A stretch of DNA of 64,000 bases from Adiantum capillus-veneris (GCA_014529385.2 CM043968.1:2386501-2450500); one strand, 5' to 3'. Shown: positions 45,398 through 56,900, counted from the first letter of the stretch. A program made the numbers and translations. The notes: generated by a model from the sequence alone, not told the origin.

Positions 45398-46580
45398 CTA
45401 CCTTATTCTTTCCGTCTTGATTCTTTCCATAGAGGGGAATCCTGATGTGGTCTGCATCGTTGTCGGTCCTTTGCCCTCCATGAGATAAGAGTAAGAATAA
45501 GTGAGCATTGGTGATACTATGGGGGTCATATATGATCTTGTTGTGATAGGGATTTCTCCTCTATAGAATTCTTCTTCCCTTGTCACTGTTGTGGGAGGCA
45601 ACTAGGATTGCAAGTTTTCAGGGTTTAAGTTTAGATATGAAGGAAAAACTGGTGTTTCAACCACTCTAGCTTGACTAGATGTAAACCTGGTCGTATCTTC
45701 CACTTCCTCAAAGGGATTTGTAGACTTGCTAGGGGTGAGTTGTTGTAACTGGATCATTTGGAATTACTCCAGTGCCTATCAATCTTGCTACTTTTGCTTT
45801 TTCTATCGGCGCATACTCTCGTCCATACTTGTCAACATATATTATGAGACTCCCCTCACCTGAGTCGTACAAAAACAAGTATAAAGTCCTTTTCGTGCTT
45901 AACTCAAAGGCGTAGGGTACTAGACACTCGAAATATATATTGGCCCTACCATTCGTGTACTCGTAGATTCCTACCACTCCTTGGTTTGTCACTACTTTAG
46001 TCACCTTCTTATCAAACACCAGGATGGCATTAGAAAGATCTATCTGAGAAGGCATTTTTGTCATCTTAGAATCCATCTTCCCTTTTGCAATATTGTCCCC
46101 GTATTTGTTATAGTTCTCCGGGTCCTTAACAATGAAGCAATGTGTTCCCTCATCATCACAAAATCTGTCACCATACACTAGAAGGGCTTCCACTCCGTAA
46201 GCTAGTTTTTCCTCTATGCATATGCTTTTGTGTCCCCTTGCATCAGCATATACTAGAGCTCCATGGGCATTTCGTCCTTCTAAGTAAAGGGTTGTATACC
46301 TTGTTGTCTGAGTGGGGTTCTTAGAGGTGCTACCTCCTCCCACTTGGTTCTGCTGGTTGACAATGATGTTTTGGTCAACCACAGGTAAATAGACTGCTCT
46401 AAAGAGGTGTCAATCCCACTACCATCTTCTATAATTGGTGCTAGTGAATCTATTCTTACTTGGGTCACACTCTCCTCAGTGGACACTAAGCTGGTCTGGT
46501 CTCCTAGTGATTTTTGGTCTCTTTGGATATTTCTACTTGATCTTAAATACATTAATTTTGTTAAACACACAACTATCAAT
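45398..46580 (-). pseudogene. Unassigned retroelement-like reading frames upstream of the knuckles
   Basis: The minus strand has a 217-codon open frame (46382-45729; GRNAHGALVYADARGHKS, IYEYTNGRANIYFECLVPYA, IIYVDKYGREYAPIEKAKVA) preceded by another piece (46579-46280, with TSLVSTEESVTQVRIDSLAP) and followed by short frames to 45398. Their position before the double zinc knuckle suggests a Gag-type polyprotein, but I do not recognise the 217-codon domain. It looks like a folded β-rich domain and not low-complexity sequence. It could also be a captured host or viral gene fragment. Confidence 0.45.
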
Positions 46581-46584
46581 CCAA

Positions 46585-47441
46585 ACCTTTTACCTCAAAA
46601 GTTTGCTCGTAGTTGTTCCTTTTTCATGCTAGTCTTCACTGCTCTCCAGTTTGTTGACAGTTTGTACTTCAAATTGGTCTCAACTTGCTGGACTTTGTTG
46701 ATGGCTATTTGTACAAAACTTTAGACTCTGCAAATCTTTGTCAAATAGTGATTCTCAATTTAGTACTATTTAGTGTTCATAGTATGACCTGGTGGGTAAT
46801 TTTCTTCCAAAAATTATTTTTGGAGGATTGGCTCCCTATATACACATGAGTCCTGAATTTGGCCCTTAGACAATATACACGTATGATGTCTATGTGCCAG
46901 ATTCAACTCAAATTAAAATCTTAGGTTCTCCTTGATGTATTAAGTCTCAATCCAATCTCCTTCTGTGGTCTTAACACCTGGAATCTGGTTAAATCCTCTT
47001 GAAATTGTCTTAATATTTCTCAATTCCCTAAGAGGTTTTCTAAACCAAAACATGACTCAAATTGTGTGAAATTGGGTCCTTAAGTTCTCCTTGAGGTGCT
47101 AGACCCCTTGGTCAACCCTAAAATCAACTCTGGTCTTTAAATATCTTGAGACATCATATGCAATGTCTATCTGGCCAAAATGAGAAGATTTCCACTCTAG
47201 AGGTTCTCTACCATGCAAGCAACTCTCATAAGCTTTCAAAACTCAGTTTCAGGACTTTCTGTGCTAGATATGAACAATGCAATCATTCACCTATCTCAAA
47301 CAGTCTTTTGGTACTTTTTAACTCCAATAGTGCTTCCCACTTGATGCAATTGGTTCTATGTGCTCATTACCTGCTATAGATTACAAGGGTATACTCATAT
47401 GCACAATCTGACTCAATTTTGACCTCTAAGACATTATACGC
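46585..47441. other. Unassigned AT-rich spacer
   Basis: There is no recognisable domain. Words such as TAGGTTCTCCTTGA and TAAGTTCTCCTTGAGG recur at about 46922 and 47080, suggesting decayed LTR or repeat sequence. It ends at the LTR start of the next element. Confidence 0.3.
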
Positions 47442-48019
47442 TGTTGCGCGCATTTTTGACACCCCGTTTTTTGTAAATTTGTACATACGGACATGACGCC
47501 CGATGTCAAAAGGGTGTGTGGGCTTTCTTTTTGTGAGATTTTTAACTTGGTTTAGCAAGCACATGTACATGCAGTGCAAGTCGCTAGTCTAGTGACAGCT
47601 GTCGGGCTACTGTAAATGCCCGTGAGTGAGTTTTTCGAAGTGAGACTTTTATATAACTTAAACTCATGTACAAACTTAAAAAAATTTCAGCCAAAGATAA
47701 AAAAATTGCAGGTTTGAGCTCGTTGTGTCTCCTTGATAGTTTCTGTTGCAGTTTTTGCCCCCGCCTTGCCTACTCTACGCGTAGTCGTGTCGCGACAGCT
47801 CCCTGTTTGCATCAATTTTGCATGTAGCAGTGTGTAGATTCAAATTTTTTCATCTTCAGCTTTCTCGGCAGTCATTTTTGATGCTTTCTCTAAAACTTTA
47901 AAGTGCCCCAATTGGAGTTGTGCTCTTCAGGTTACGACTAGTTCTCTGCAGGGTTATGGCTATGGCAGCCTAGTGGCAAATTGTGTGCAGGCAGATTGGG
48001 AGGGCATGTATCTAGGAAT
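47442..48019 (+). mobile_element. 5' LTR of a non-autonomous gag-carrying element
   Basis: It begins TGTTGCGCGCATTTTTGACA and is repeated in direct orientation at 50023-50596. By eye the two copies differ at about 30 of 575 positions plus one 4-base gap. Both end in the shared GCATGTATCTAGGAAT. They contain CTTTTATATAA as a TATA candidate (about 47647) and the word CTACGCGTAGTCGTG. Matching direct repeats flanking the ends were not seen. Confidence 0.85.
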
Positions 48020-48362
48020 TGATGTTGAAGTTGTGGGTTTGTGGTGTTCAATGGTGAAAGGGGAAGCCCTTGTCTTAATATGTATTGATCGGCGTGTGCC
48101 GTAAATCCATGCTTTGGCAGGGTTTTGCTCCTATGTGACATAGTCTCTTGGGTGGGCGACGGCCAGTAAATTCCCAAGGGGACTACTCTTGTTGGATTTG
48201 TGGTGTTTCAAAGGGGTTTCCCAAAGATTTTGGTGTTCTTGTAGTTCTCTTTTGACACTCTTGGGTGACATCGCTATAGAGGTGTTCCGGTTTTCTTGTT
48301 TCCCAACAGTGTTTTGGTGCCCCCCACCGAGGATCTTCTTCAAGTGACCTTTAATTGACAGC
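48020..48362 (+). other. Leader of the gag-carrying element
   Basis: This lies between the 5' LTR and the first gag-like codons. No initiator-Met PBS is present after the LTR, so the element uses another primer or the site has decayed. No domain is seen. Confidence 0.5.
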
Positions 48363-50057
48363 TTTGATGGCTATGATGATAGATTTTCCAAGTTTCTATG
48401 CTATGTAGTTTAGGATGCTGATGCATTCATTGAAAAGATGGATTTTTCTTGTTTGATGGCAAATAAGGAAGATCCAATGATTATGCTCAAGATTTTGTTC
48501 TTTTGCTTGAAAGAGGATGCAAGGATATGGTATGATGAGTATGAGTTTTGATTGAAATCATCTCAACCTCCATTGGTGATGACTTATGATGCATTAAAGA
48601 AGGATTTTCTTGAGAAGTTCAAGAAGGTAGAGGACCCAACGGATGTATGGCACTCCATTGAAGGACTTGTGCAATGTGATGGTCACAGTGTAGATACCTT
48701 TGTCAAGGAGTTCAATGCCTTGTGGAAGAGATGGTGTGTTTCTTTGGGAAGTGATGCTCCTCCTCTTATGCTTAAGAAGTGTATGTTTATGCAAATTTTG
48801 AGGGATGATTTGAAGTTAAAGGTTGAGCTTAAAAGGCCACTTACATTTGATGATGCAGTAAAGGTTGCAAAGCATAAGGAATGGAAGCTAGAGAGTGTGA
48901 AGCAGCTTGGATTGTAGGGTGATATGGAGCCAAAGATTTGTTTGTGCATTGATGTAGATACAAAGAGTGCCTCTAATGCAATATTGTATGATGATGGTTC
49001 TATTGAGAAAGAGCAAAATGCATATAATTAGGAGAAAGACACTAAGATGAATGTACACATCATGCCATCCTTGCTGTTTATGCCTCTCAATGGTGTTTCA
49101 CATGAAAAAGATGATGTTTCTACAAATGTAAAAGTTTATGAGAAGGAAAAGGATGCAATAAATGAAGTCTTAAAGAATGATCATGATAAGAATCAAGGAG
49201 ATGCCATTGTTGATATGTTTAATGTGCATACACAAAAAGATGAGCATGTGTGTGATGTGAAAGTGGATGTTGAGTATCCCTCTCCGTTATGTGAATTCAT
49301 TGAGAATGATTTACGAGTCAATTAGGATACTTATATGGAAGTGAACGATGTGAATGAAGAGCTCTGTCAAATGTATGCTATTGTTGAACCTTTTTTAATA
49401 AATGATAATGCTATTGAGCATGTTGTGGACCTTGCTAATGAGGAGATTTTCCATGAGGACTCTCGTGCTTGTATCTATGATGATGTATGTAGCCATGCCT
49501 TGATCAAGAAGGAGAATTTAGAGGTGTTTGAGGATGTGGAAAGCCATGAAAATATAATATTGATGCCTAAAGATGAGATGGCTAATGATTCCTTGATTGA
49601 TCCTTATGCTAAGGATAGGAAGCAATGTGTAGAAGATGTCCTACCTATCAAGCATGGTATGGTTGAAATGGATGGATGCTTAGTGAAAAGTGGGAATAAT
49701 GAAATATGTATGCATGAGGATATAAAAATGGCTGAGCTAAAAGTTGAAGACTTTTTGGATGAGATGTTAGAGGCTTCCTTGCATGCTATAATGATGAAAG
49801 GGTTTTTCTCTGCTGTATTTGTTGAGAGTCCTTTATGCCTAAAGAGGATTTGGATTCTACACATGGTTTGTGCTTTCATATTAGAAGTGGGAAAATTGAT
49901 ATGGCTGGTGTTTTTTTATGCATTTTGTGCTTATGTTGTATGGCCTTTTGATCCATGTGGGCAAGATTGTTATGCTACTGCTCACCATGAATCCTCTAGT
50001 AGACTGGGGGGTTGGCAAACTATGTTGTGTGCATTTTTGACACCCCATTTTTTGTAA
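48363..50057 (+). pseudogene. Long Gag-like frame of a non-autonomous LTR element
   Basis: One single frame runs from 48363 to the stop at 50055-50057, broken only by in-frame stop codons at about 48411, 48549, 48915, 49029 and 49323, with no frameshift. The N-terminal part is a Retrotrans_gag domain (PMIMLKILFFCLKEDARIWY; LKKDFLEKFKKVEDPTDVWH; FVKEFNALWKRW; LKVELKRPLTFDDAVKVA). A long acidic region follows, rich in Asp/Glu/Val with paired His/Cys. Near the C-terminus is a strongly hydrophobic stretch (IWLVFFYAFCAYVVWPFDPC) that could span a membrane. The frame runs over the polypurine tract (ACTGGGGGG, about 50003) and ends 35 bp inside the 3' LTR. There is no protease, RT or integrase. Confidence 0.75.
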
Positions 50058-50596
50058 ATTTGTACATACGGACATGACGCATGATGTCAAAAGGGTGTGT
50101 GGGCTTTCTTTTTGTGAGATTTTTAACTTGGTTTAGCAAGCACATGTACATGCACTGCAAGTCGCTAGTCTAGTGACAGCTATCGGGCTACTATGCCTGT
50201 GAGTGAGTTCTTCGAAGTGAGACTTTTATATAAATTAAACTCATGTAAAAACTTAAAAAAAGTTCAGCCAAAGATAAAAAAATTGCAGGTTTGAGCTCGT
50301 TGTGCCTCCTTGATGGTTTCTGTTGTAGTTTTTGCCCCCGCCTTGCCTACTCTACGCGTAGTCGTGTCGGGACAGCTCCGTGTTCGCATCAATTTTGCAT
50401 GTAGCAGTGTGTAGATTCAACTTTTTTCATCTTCAGCTTTCTCACCAGTCATTTTTGAAGCTTTCTCTCAAGCTTTAAAGTGACCCAATTGGAGTTGTGC
50501 TCTTCAGGTTACGACTAGTTCTCCGCAGGGTTATGGCTATGGTAGCCTAGTGGCAAATTGTGTGCAGGCAGATTGGGAGGGCATGTATCTAGGAAT
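50023..50596 (+). mobile_element. 3' LTR of the non-autonomous gag-carrying element
   Basis: This is the direct repeat of the LTR at 47442-48019. It starts TGTTGTGTGCATTTTTGACA just after the polypurine stretch and ends GTATCTAGGAAT. The two LTRs bracket a 2-kb interior, giving an element of about 3.15 kb. Confidence 0.85.
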
Positions 50597-50874
50597 AAGA
50601 AGATAGGCAACAAAATATAGGTCACCACCTTTTGGTTTTTATGATCCTAATATGTAGCTCTACTCACCGTGAACCCACAGGTATAAAGAAATTACCAACA
50701 GGACACACGGTTTGCAAGGAAACACACCCAAAAGATTGTAGGAGCTCCCTTCGCGACGACGACACCAAAATCATGCAAGCTTTGCACTGGATTGAAGCCC
50801 TCACTGTTGCTAATGCATTGGTGGTGTCGCTTTTGCAATGGAAGCTCTATAGAGTGCGTATGGAAAAGAATAAG

Positions 50875-50941
<67 letters not shown>

Positions 50942-52180
50942 CACAACGCACAATAAACATGAGATTATATTAATTCAAAAGTCTCCTTAGGGTTACAAAA
51001 ATTGGCTTATATACAATTCCTCCTTAGAGGCTCATTCTCACAAAGAATATTGTTCGCTTAACTCATTAAAAAATGTTATGTTGTTTCTAAAAAATAAGTG
51101 ATAAAAAAAGTTGGGAAAGGCTTCTTCTGTGTTCACTTGTCAACTCTATTTCTAAAACTGCTTATCTGTGAATTTTTGAAAGATAAAATACAACCTTTTC
51201 CTATTCAATATGTTAGTTTTTTTCCCATTTCCATTTTAGCTTATGTATGTAAAAGTATAAGAAAAAATGACATATAATAAGCCCTTCTACTGCACGTGAT
51301 AGTCACATAATTATTAAGTGACCCCCCCCCCCCCGCGAGCACAGGTAGAGGTGCTACCAAGGGGGAATACCATATGACGTCGTGAGTTGGAGGAGTGGTT
51401 CACATATGTTTTATGGTTTGTTTTGATGAGTTAATTTCAAGTGTTTGATGACCATAAACGTATATATGGGTATATGGTTAGTCATCTTGAACTGTGCGGG
51501 CGAATATTAATAAGTGTGGATTTTTTTTGTATCACGATTGTTTGCATAAGTCTCATATGGGCAAAGTGATGTCCCAAGCTGTTAGTCTATGTTATGGGTC
51601 TGAGTTTGATGCATTGTTCTGAGGTCAAATACTCTCATTTTTATGTTATGTATGCACCCAAAAATAGTAAAAACTTCTTTTTTGCATATATGTGAAGTTA
51701 TGGCATATGCTTGATCAAAGTAGTGGGACTGTTTTGCGTCATGGTTAAGATTGTGGGATGACATCATATGATTTATGGAACCTCATGGATGGATATAATT
51801 ACCTCATGTGCATGTGTATATTACTTTCCATCCTTCTAGGTCAAAACTAGCTTTATTTGCTAGGGAGGTGAGGTACGGTCATAGTGCATCACTTATTCAT
51901 GGGTAGAAATTATCAAAATGGGATGTTGAAGTCATGTTTAGTCATTGGTTAAAATTCTTTTATGCATAAAAAGTTCACGTCTTAAGGGCCATGTGTGTTG
52001 GCTCAGTTTGATTGTAGTGGATATGCCAAACTCTTAAGTGTGGGAGTCAGTTCAGGTAGGAATATGATTTATGGTCAAGGGTTGAGATTCCTCATGGATT
52101 ATGGTTATGATTTTGATTGTGAAAGTTGGTGTGTCTTTTGGATTTTTTTTTGGGATATGGTTAAGCTACTGAAATGTTGC
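50597..52180. other. Unassigned spacer with microsatellite and poly-C tract
   Basis: It contains a long (CT)n microsatellite at 50875-50938 and a 13-base C run at 51322-51334. The rest is AT-rich with no domain. The sequence just before the microsatellite may be LTR-like, as CT repeats also occur in the LTR at 17599, but no ends were found. Confidence 0.45.
50875..50938. repeat. (CT)n microsatellite
   Basis: A perfect CT run of about 64 bases, the longest simple repeat in the window. It lies 280 bp after the 3' LTR of the gag-carrying element. Confidence 0.95.
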
Positions 52181-52399
52181 ACAAATTTTTGCAGCCATAA
52201 TATGTGCCAAAGTGGTTTTGCATAATTTGATGTGCATCACCTTGGGCTGGATGGAGTGCTCAAGAACAGATTTCCTATCCCAAGGAACAACAATATTCTC
52301 AATAGACTTTAGCGGTCCTCTTGTTTTAGCAGAATTAATCTGAAGAGTCATCAGACCCAAATTTTCTCTTGGAGACGCCTACAAGACAGATTTTATACG

Positions 52400-53994
52400 A
52401 CTTTTGAGGTTGCATTAATATTTGGTAATCTCATTTGGCCTTACAAATGCTTTGACAACATTCAATCGTAGGATGGATAGGATTTTCAGAGAGTACCAAT
52501 CATTTGTGGGCACTTTCTTTGACCACATCATCATCTTCTCCAAGAGTGAGGTAGAACATAGACACCATCAGTTACAAGTTTTCCAAACACTATGTCAACA
52601 TAAACTGGTTGTAAATGCGGAAAAGAGCGAGCGAGTTTTTCTTATGCAATATTCACTATCTGGGACACATCATCTCAACGGAGGTGTAAAGATGGGTCCA
52701 ACCAAAGTTGAGATCATTTGTGATTGGCAAAGCTTGTTGGGTTTTTGCTCCTATTATTGGCGGTTCAATCTTTTATGGACACTTTCTTGGACAACATCAT
52801 CATCTTCCCTAAGAGTCAGGCAGAGCATGGACACCATCTGTTACAAGTTTTCCAGACATTGCAAAAAAATAAAAGGGTTGTAAATGCGAAAAAGAGCGAG
52901 TTTGTCTTGCGCGAGCTACACTATCTGGGACACATCGTCTCAGTGGAAGATGTAAAGATGGACCCGGCCAAAGTTGAGACCATTTGTGATTGGCATAGCT
53001 TTTTGGGTTTCCGCTCCTATTATCGGAAAGTTATTTAAAATTTTGCAGAGATAGCTTATCCTTTGCATGTGTTGATTCAAAAAGGGGTTCCTTTTACTTG
53101 GGAACTCTCAAGGAAAAGTTGACAATCGGACCAATGTTGCCTTTTCTAGACTTGCAAAATCTCTTTGATGTTTATTGTGATGCATGTGGTCATAGTTTGG
53201 GAGCAGTCTTGATGCAAGAAGGCCATGTTGCAAGAGCAAGATGTTTTCATGTCTAGGATTGGTTGCACAGATTTATGAGAAAGAGATGTTCGCAGTTATC
53301 CATGCTCTTATGCAGTGGCGACACTATCTACTTGGAGCTGAATTTATTGTCTTCCCAAAACATCAAAGTTTGCACTACTTCTTGTTGCACAGATGAGGTG
53401 GTCACAATTTCATTTCCAAATAGTCCATGTTCAAGGACAAAAGAATTTAGTGACAGATGCATTGTCTAGAAAGCCCTTGGTTCTAGCTATTTCTAGGATA
53501 CATCATCGAAGCTTCAAGAATATGGTATATCAGTATGCCACAAATCTTGATTTTGCAGATATATTTCATCGGATATAAAGTGGAGAAATAGTTGTAGGCT
53601 ATTCGATATGGGACAGCTACTTGATGCGGAAAACGATGTTGTGTTTTACACATCCTTTGAGGACCACTTCATTCCGGTAAAGAAGACAAGATTCCCCAAT
53701 TCACTCCTTTTTTTTGAGGGAAATCTAGGAGAACATTTGCACGCAGTTGCAATTATCATCCCCATTCCACCCACAAAAAGACAAGCAATTTGAGACGGCC
53801 AATTTAGTAGTTTTGGATTTGTTGAAGTCTTTTATTTTGGATCAGAAGACTCAATGGGGAAAGTATTTTCTCTCGGTGGAGTTGGCCTACAACAACACAA
53901 TTCATTTTCAACAAGGAAGGTGCCATTTGAGGTAGTCGAGGGTGCTAACAAGGTCCCAGCATTTATGAGCACCAAAGATAAGATTTTTGAAGCG
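52400..53994 (+). pseudogene. Gypsy pol, plus-strand relative of the 11-17 kb element: RT to integrase
   Basis: The plus strand encodes RT from the palm on (VISFGLTNALTTFNRRMDRI, 52425) with FFDHIIIFSKS where the family has FLDDILIFS. An RT segment is duplicated (see the repeat at 52497-53034). RNase H follows (LFDVYCDACGHSLGAVLMQE, 53160) with shifts, then NLVTDALSRKPLV (53450) and the start of the integrase HHCC (SYLMRKTMLCFTHPL, about 53615). A jump then removes most of the integrase core before VKKTRFPN and resumes at LDLLKSFILDQKTQWGKYF and ELAYNNTIHF (53820-53900). Block by block it matches the minus-strand copy at 12.3-14.1 kb. It is inactive. Confidence 0.85.
52497..53034 (+). repeat. 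Tandem duplication (269 bp) inside gypsy RT
   Basis: The segment 52497-52765 (QSFVGTFFDHIIIFSKS ... SYYWRF) is repeated at 52766-53034 (QSFMDTFLDNIIIFPKS ... SYYRKV). The period is 269 bp, not a multiple of three, so the second copy is in another frame and the duplication alone would inactivate RT. The copies differ at many positions. Confidence 0.85.
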
Positions 53995-54985
53995 GAGAAA
54001 AAGCAAGAAAAGAAAATTTTTGAGAAATTCTAGAAAGCATGGAAGGCCATCTAGCAATTCAGAGGAGGAGAGCTCATCCTTTTCTAACAGTGACCAGATG
54101 AGCAAGAAGACCAAGAGTTCAAGAAAGAGAGTTAGGCTGTCAGGTCCAAGATGTTTTCAAGCTACCAGGACACCCATTAAGCCCTTAAAATTATACAGCA
54201 GTTTGACGTTGCCTTCTTTGAATATCGGTTCACAGAACACTCCATGGTATGACAGGCTCCATCTTACTTGAAAGGAACTGCACAGACATATTGGTCTACT
54301 CTGTTATTATGCAGAGAAGCACTTGCAACGTAGTTAAATTCAAGTCAATTTTCACGTCAACTTGGATATCAAATGAATATGCGTGGGATGTCATCAGGTC
54401 GTGGCATCACTTGAAAATGACTAAGAAAGATACATTGGATGACTACTCGGAGAGAATTTGGTATACTTATATGCCAATGTATTCGTTTAGGAAGATTACT
54501 TTTGAGAGACCAGATTAAGTGGTTTTGTTGTGGTTTTTTAAAATATATTGGAGACTATTGCTAAACTAGAAGTATGACCCTATTTAGAGGCTTATGGAAC
54601 ATGCTAAGAAACCACTTGGAATGCATGCTAGCACATTGACTTATCCTACGGAAACAGGGCAAGAGTCTTCTAGTGAAAAGAATGAATCAAGGGAGTTAGA
54701 TGACAGCTCATTACAAGATTCTAGAGAATCAAATGGTAGCACATCTAAAGGTTCCGTTGAACAAAGGGAACCAGATGCAAGTTCATTAGAGGATTTTCTA
54801 GAAAGGGAATTAGATGATAGTGCATCTCAGGTTTCCGATGATTGTGGAAACAGACAGGGGAAGCTAGCAAAGCTACCCACATGTCCCACGACACAAGGAA
54901 AGAAAGGAAAAAAGGAATCAGTTGGTAGATAAGAGAATTCCCCAAACCAAGGATAAGAGTTTTGAAGTAGATCAGTCTGATCTAG
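53995..54985 (+). pseudogene. Gag-like insertion inside the gypsy integrase C-terminus
   Basis: The related minus-strand element reads IFEADEYTCNLDTAFAKV continuously. Here IFEA (53993) and DLDTAFGKV (about 54985) are separated by about 1 kb. The insert has a Lys/Ser-rich start (KKRKFLRNSRKHGRPSSNSE), a Gag core in shifting frames (GTAQTYWSTLL near 54276; WISNEYAWDVIRSWHHLKM, 54355-54420; DTLDDYSERIWYTYMPMY), and an acidic Ser/Glu/Asp-rich tail (54594-54930: ESRELDDSSLQDSRESNGS). I see no LTRs or target duplication at its edges. A similar Gag-plus-acidic-tail layout occurs at 58540-59500. Confidence 0.65.
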
Positions 54986-56108
54986 ATCTGGATACTGCTT
55001 TTGGCAAGGTGCACGGCACTTGAGAAGTCTCAAGCACGACATAAGAAGGTAGCCGACAATGATCAATGAGACTTGCAGTTGAAGGAAGATGATTGGGTGC
55101 TCTTATAGTTTGAGAAGGAATGCCTAAGAAAACAAAAGGGAAAGGAGTGGATTTTTTAATGCGGTACTATGGCTCTTCCATATTCAAGAGAAGGTAAATG
55201 ATGTATCCTTCAGACTGAAGTTGCCGGATACTTAGAAGATTCACAATTCTTTTCATGTGAGTCTTTTGAAACCTTTCAAGGGTGAGGTGCCAATCGACAA
55301 GGAGCCTGAGGAGCAACCTAAAATGGAAGAGAGCAAGGAGATTCTTGTTTTGGAACAGATATTGGCTTAGAAGAAGGAAATGAAAGAGAAAGGTAAAGTG
55401 AACGACTGTTATTAGTCAAGAACTATCCGGCATTGGATGCAAAGTGGGTGGAGGAGGAGGACCTAGCGGATACTTCTCATATATTTGAACTTTACCTTGA
55501 GTCTTTCAATCTAGCTTTGTCTATTCTAAGAGATCCCGTGGATCAACAGGGTTGAATCTGGTGCAGACAAGACTGCACAAGAGGGGAGTCACTACGCTGC
55601 TTTGTCATAGGTTACCCAGATGGAATAAAGTCACTGATTTTTCTTTTGATTTGAGGGATACTGATAGGCTGACAATATTCTACTATATGAATTTATGAAA
55701 GAAGTACATCGACATGGGAATTCCCAAAATAATCTTGATTTACGTGTGCTCTCTCATGTGAGTCATGTTTGAGTGCATGTTTGAAAGAAGAAATGACTGC
55801 AACATTTCGGCCTTGAGATTCCTTATGAGATGGACATGATAGAAATAAGAATTAGTCAATACGACATCAATGAGATCCGATGTGGATCTAGATGCGATTG
55901 CTAAACATGTTGTTGAGAGATCATGGTCCAAGATCTTTTAATTTGAATGTGATGTGGAAGTTGAGTGACTGTCGTCTTTATGCAAGTGCTGGATTTGTGT
56001 CGTCTAGAGCGTCGATACTTAGAGTCAGTGTCTACTGAACTAGTTTCTGGCTTATGATTGATTTTGCATGCGTAATCGTGGGTGATTACAATTCTTTCAA
56101 GAGGGGGG
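54986..56108 (+). pseudogene. Gypsy integrase C-terminus, chromodomain-like tail and polypurine tract
   Basis: After the insertion the gypsy sequence resumes (EKSQARHKKVADND; LKEDDWVLL, about 55085; NDVSFRLKLPDT, FHVSLLKPFKGEVP, about 55200-55290), then NYPALDAKWVEEEDLADTSH (about 55425-55485), the chromodomain-like remnant. About 600 bp of 3' non-coding sequence follow, ending in the polypurine tract CTTTCAAGAGGGGGGTA at 56092-56108, the same tract as at 11696-11711 on the minus strand. The expected LTR does not follow: the sequence changes at 56109, so the 3' LTR is lost. Confidence 0.75.
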
Positions 56109-56900
56109 TATTTCTTACCGGCCTCAAGCTTAACTTGATGAATTTGTATAGCTACGATCTCGGCTACGATGCTCCAAATGCAATGAAACTTACTACCTAG
56201 AAAATGCAAAGTATCCTCAACATTCCCATCTTCTCGAAAGTCATTTCTGACACTTGGAGAAAACTGCACCAAAGATAAACAACCTATTTTAGGTAGGCCA
56301 GTTTCAGCCTCTGAAGCACTATCTAGCTTCATTAGGACGTGCTCTACCTATCCCTATGGTCAAAAATCACTTTGGATGTGTGTATTGTTCATAGAAAATG
56401 AATATAGCTTGTAGACGAGCATGACTTTTTTTTAAAAAAAAAATGCATAAAATTTACATAGGACGGAAGAGCTTTTACTTGCAAGCACGTTTGTATACTT
56501 AGAATCACAGTCCAACACCGCACGAACAATAAAAAAATCAAAGAACTCACAATACTATATTGTAGCGTATGCTCACTTTCATTATCCAAAAACCTTAGGT
56601 CAAAAGTCAAAAAATTGGCTTTTATACCTTGGCCAAGGTTTAAGAAATGGATTACTAGCTAATTGGGTTGAATAAGAAGGCTTAGGAACTGTATTTAGTT
56701 ACAACTTTGGAAGCCCTTGGTCCCTTTACACTCTTTGACGATCAATACTAATAGAAGAGCTTTGGACTTTTATGGGATTTCTCATTATAATGATATAGTT
56801 TTAATACAATCAATAGAGATAAAAAATAGTGATGATGTCCTTTTGATGCTTTTGTTAGCCGAGTAGCTAACATCCCCCTCTCCTTGACTGGGTCGTCTGA
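56109..56900. other. Unassigned sequence after the gypsy truncation
   Basis: There is no domain on either strand. The minus-strand frame 56332-55901 crosses the gypsy polypurine tract and is therefore a chance frame. Confidence 0.35.

Noticed and set aside
45729-46382. Endogenous pararetrovirus (caulimovirid) origin
   Set aside because: No movement protein, coat-protein zinc finger with adjacent RT, or other caulimovirid motif is seen nearby. The neighbouring double zinc knuckle fits gypsy-type Gag better.
50632-50973. 113-codon frame ending in a Ser-Leu run
   Set aside because: About 20 of its codons come from the (CT)n microsatellite and the rest has no domain.
55901-56332. 143-codon minus-strand frame
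   Set aside because: It is antisense across the polypurine tract and 3' non-coding part of the plus-strand gypsy element. No domain.
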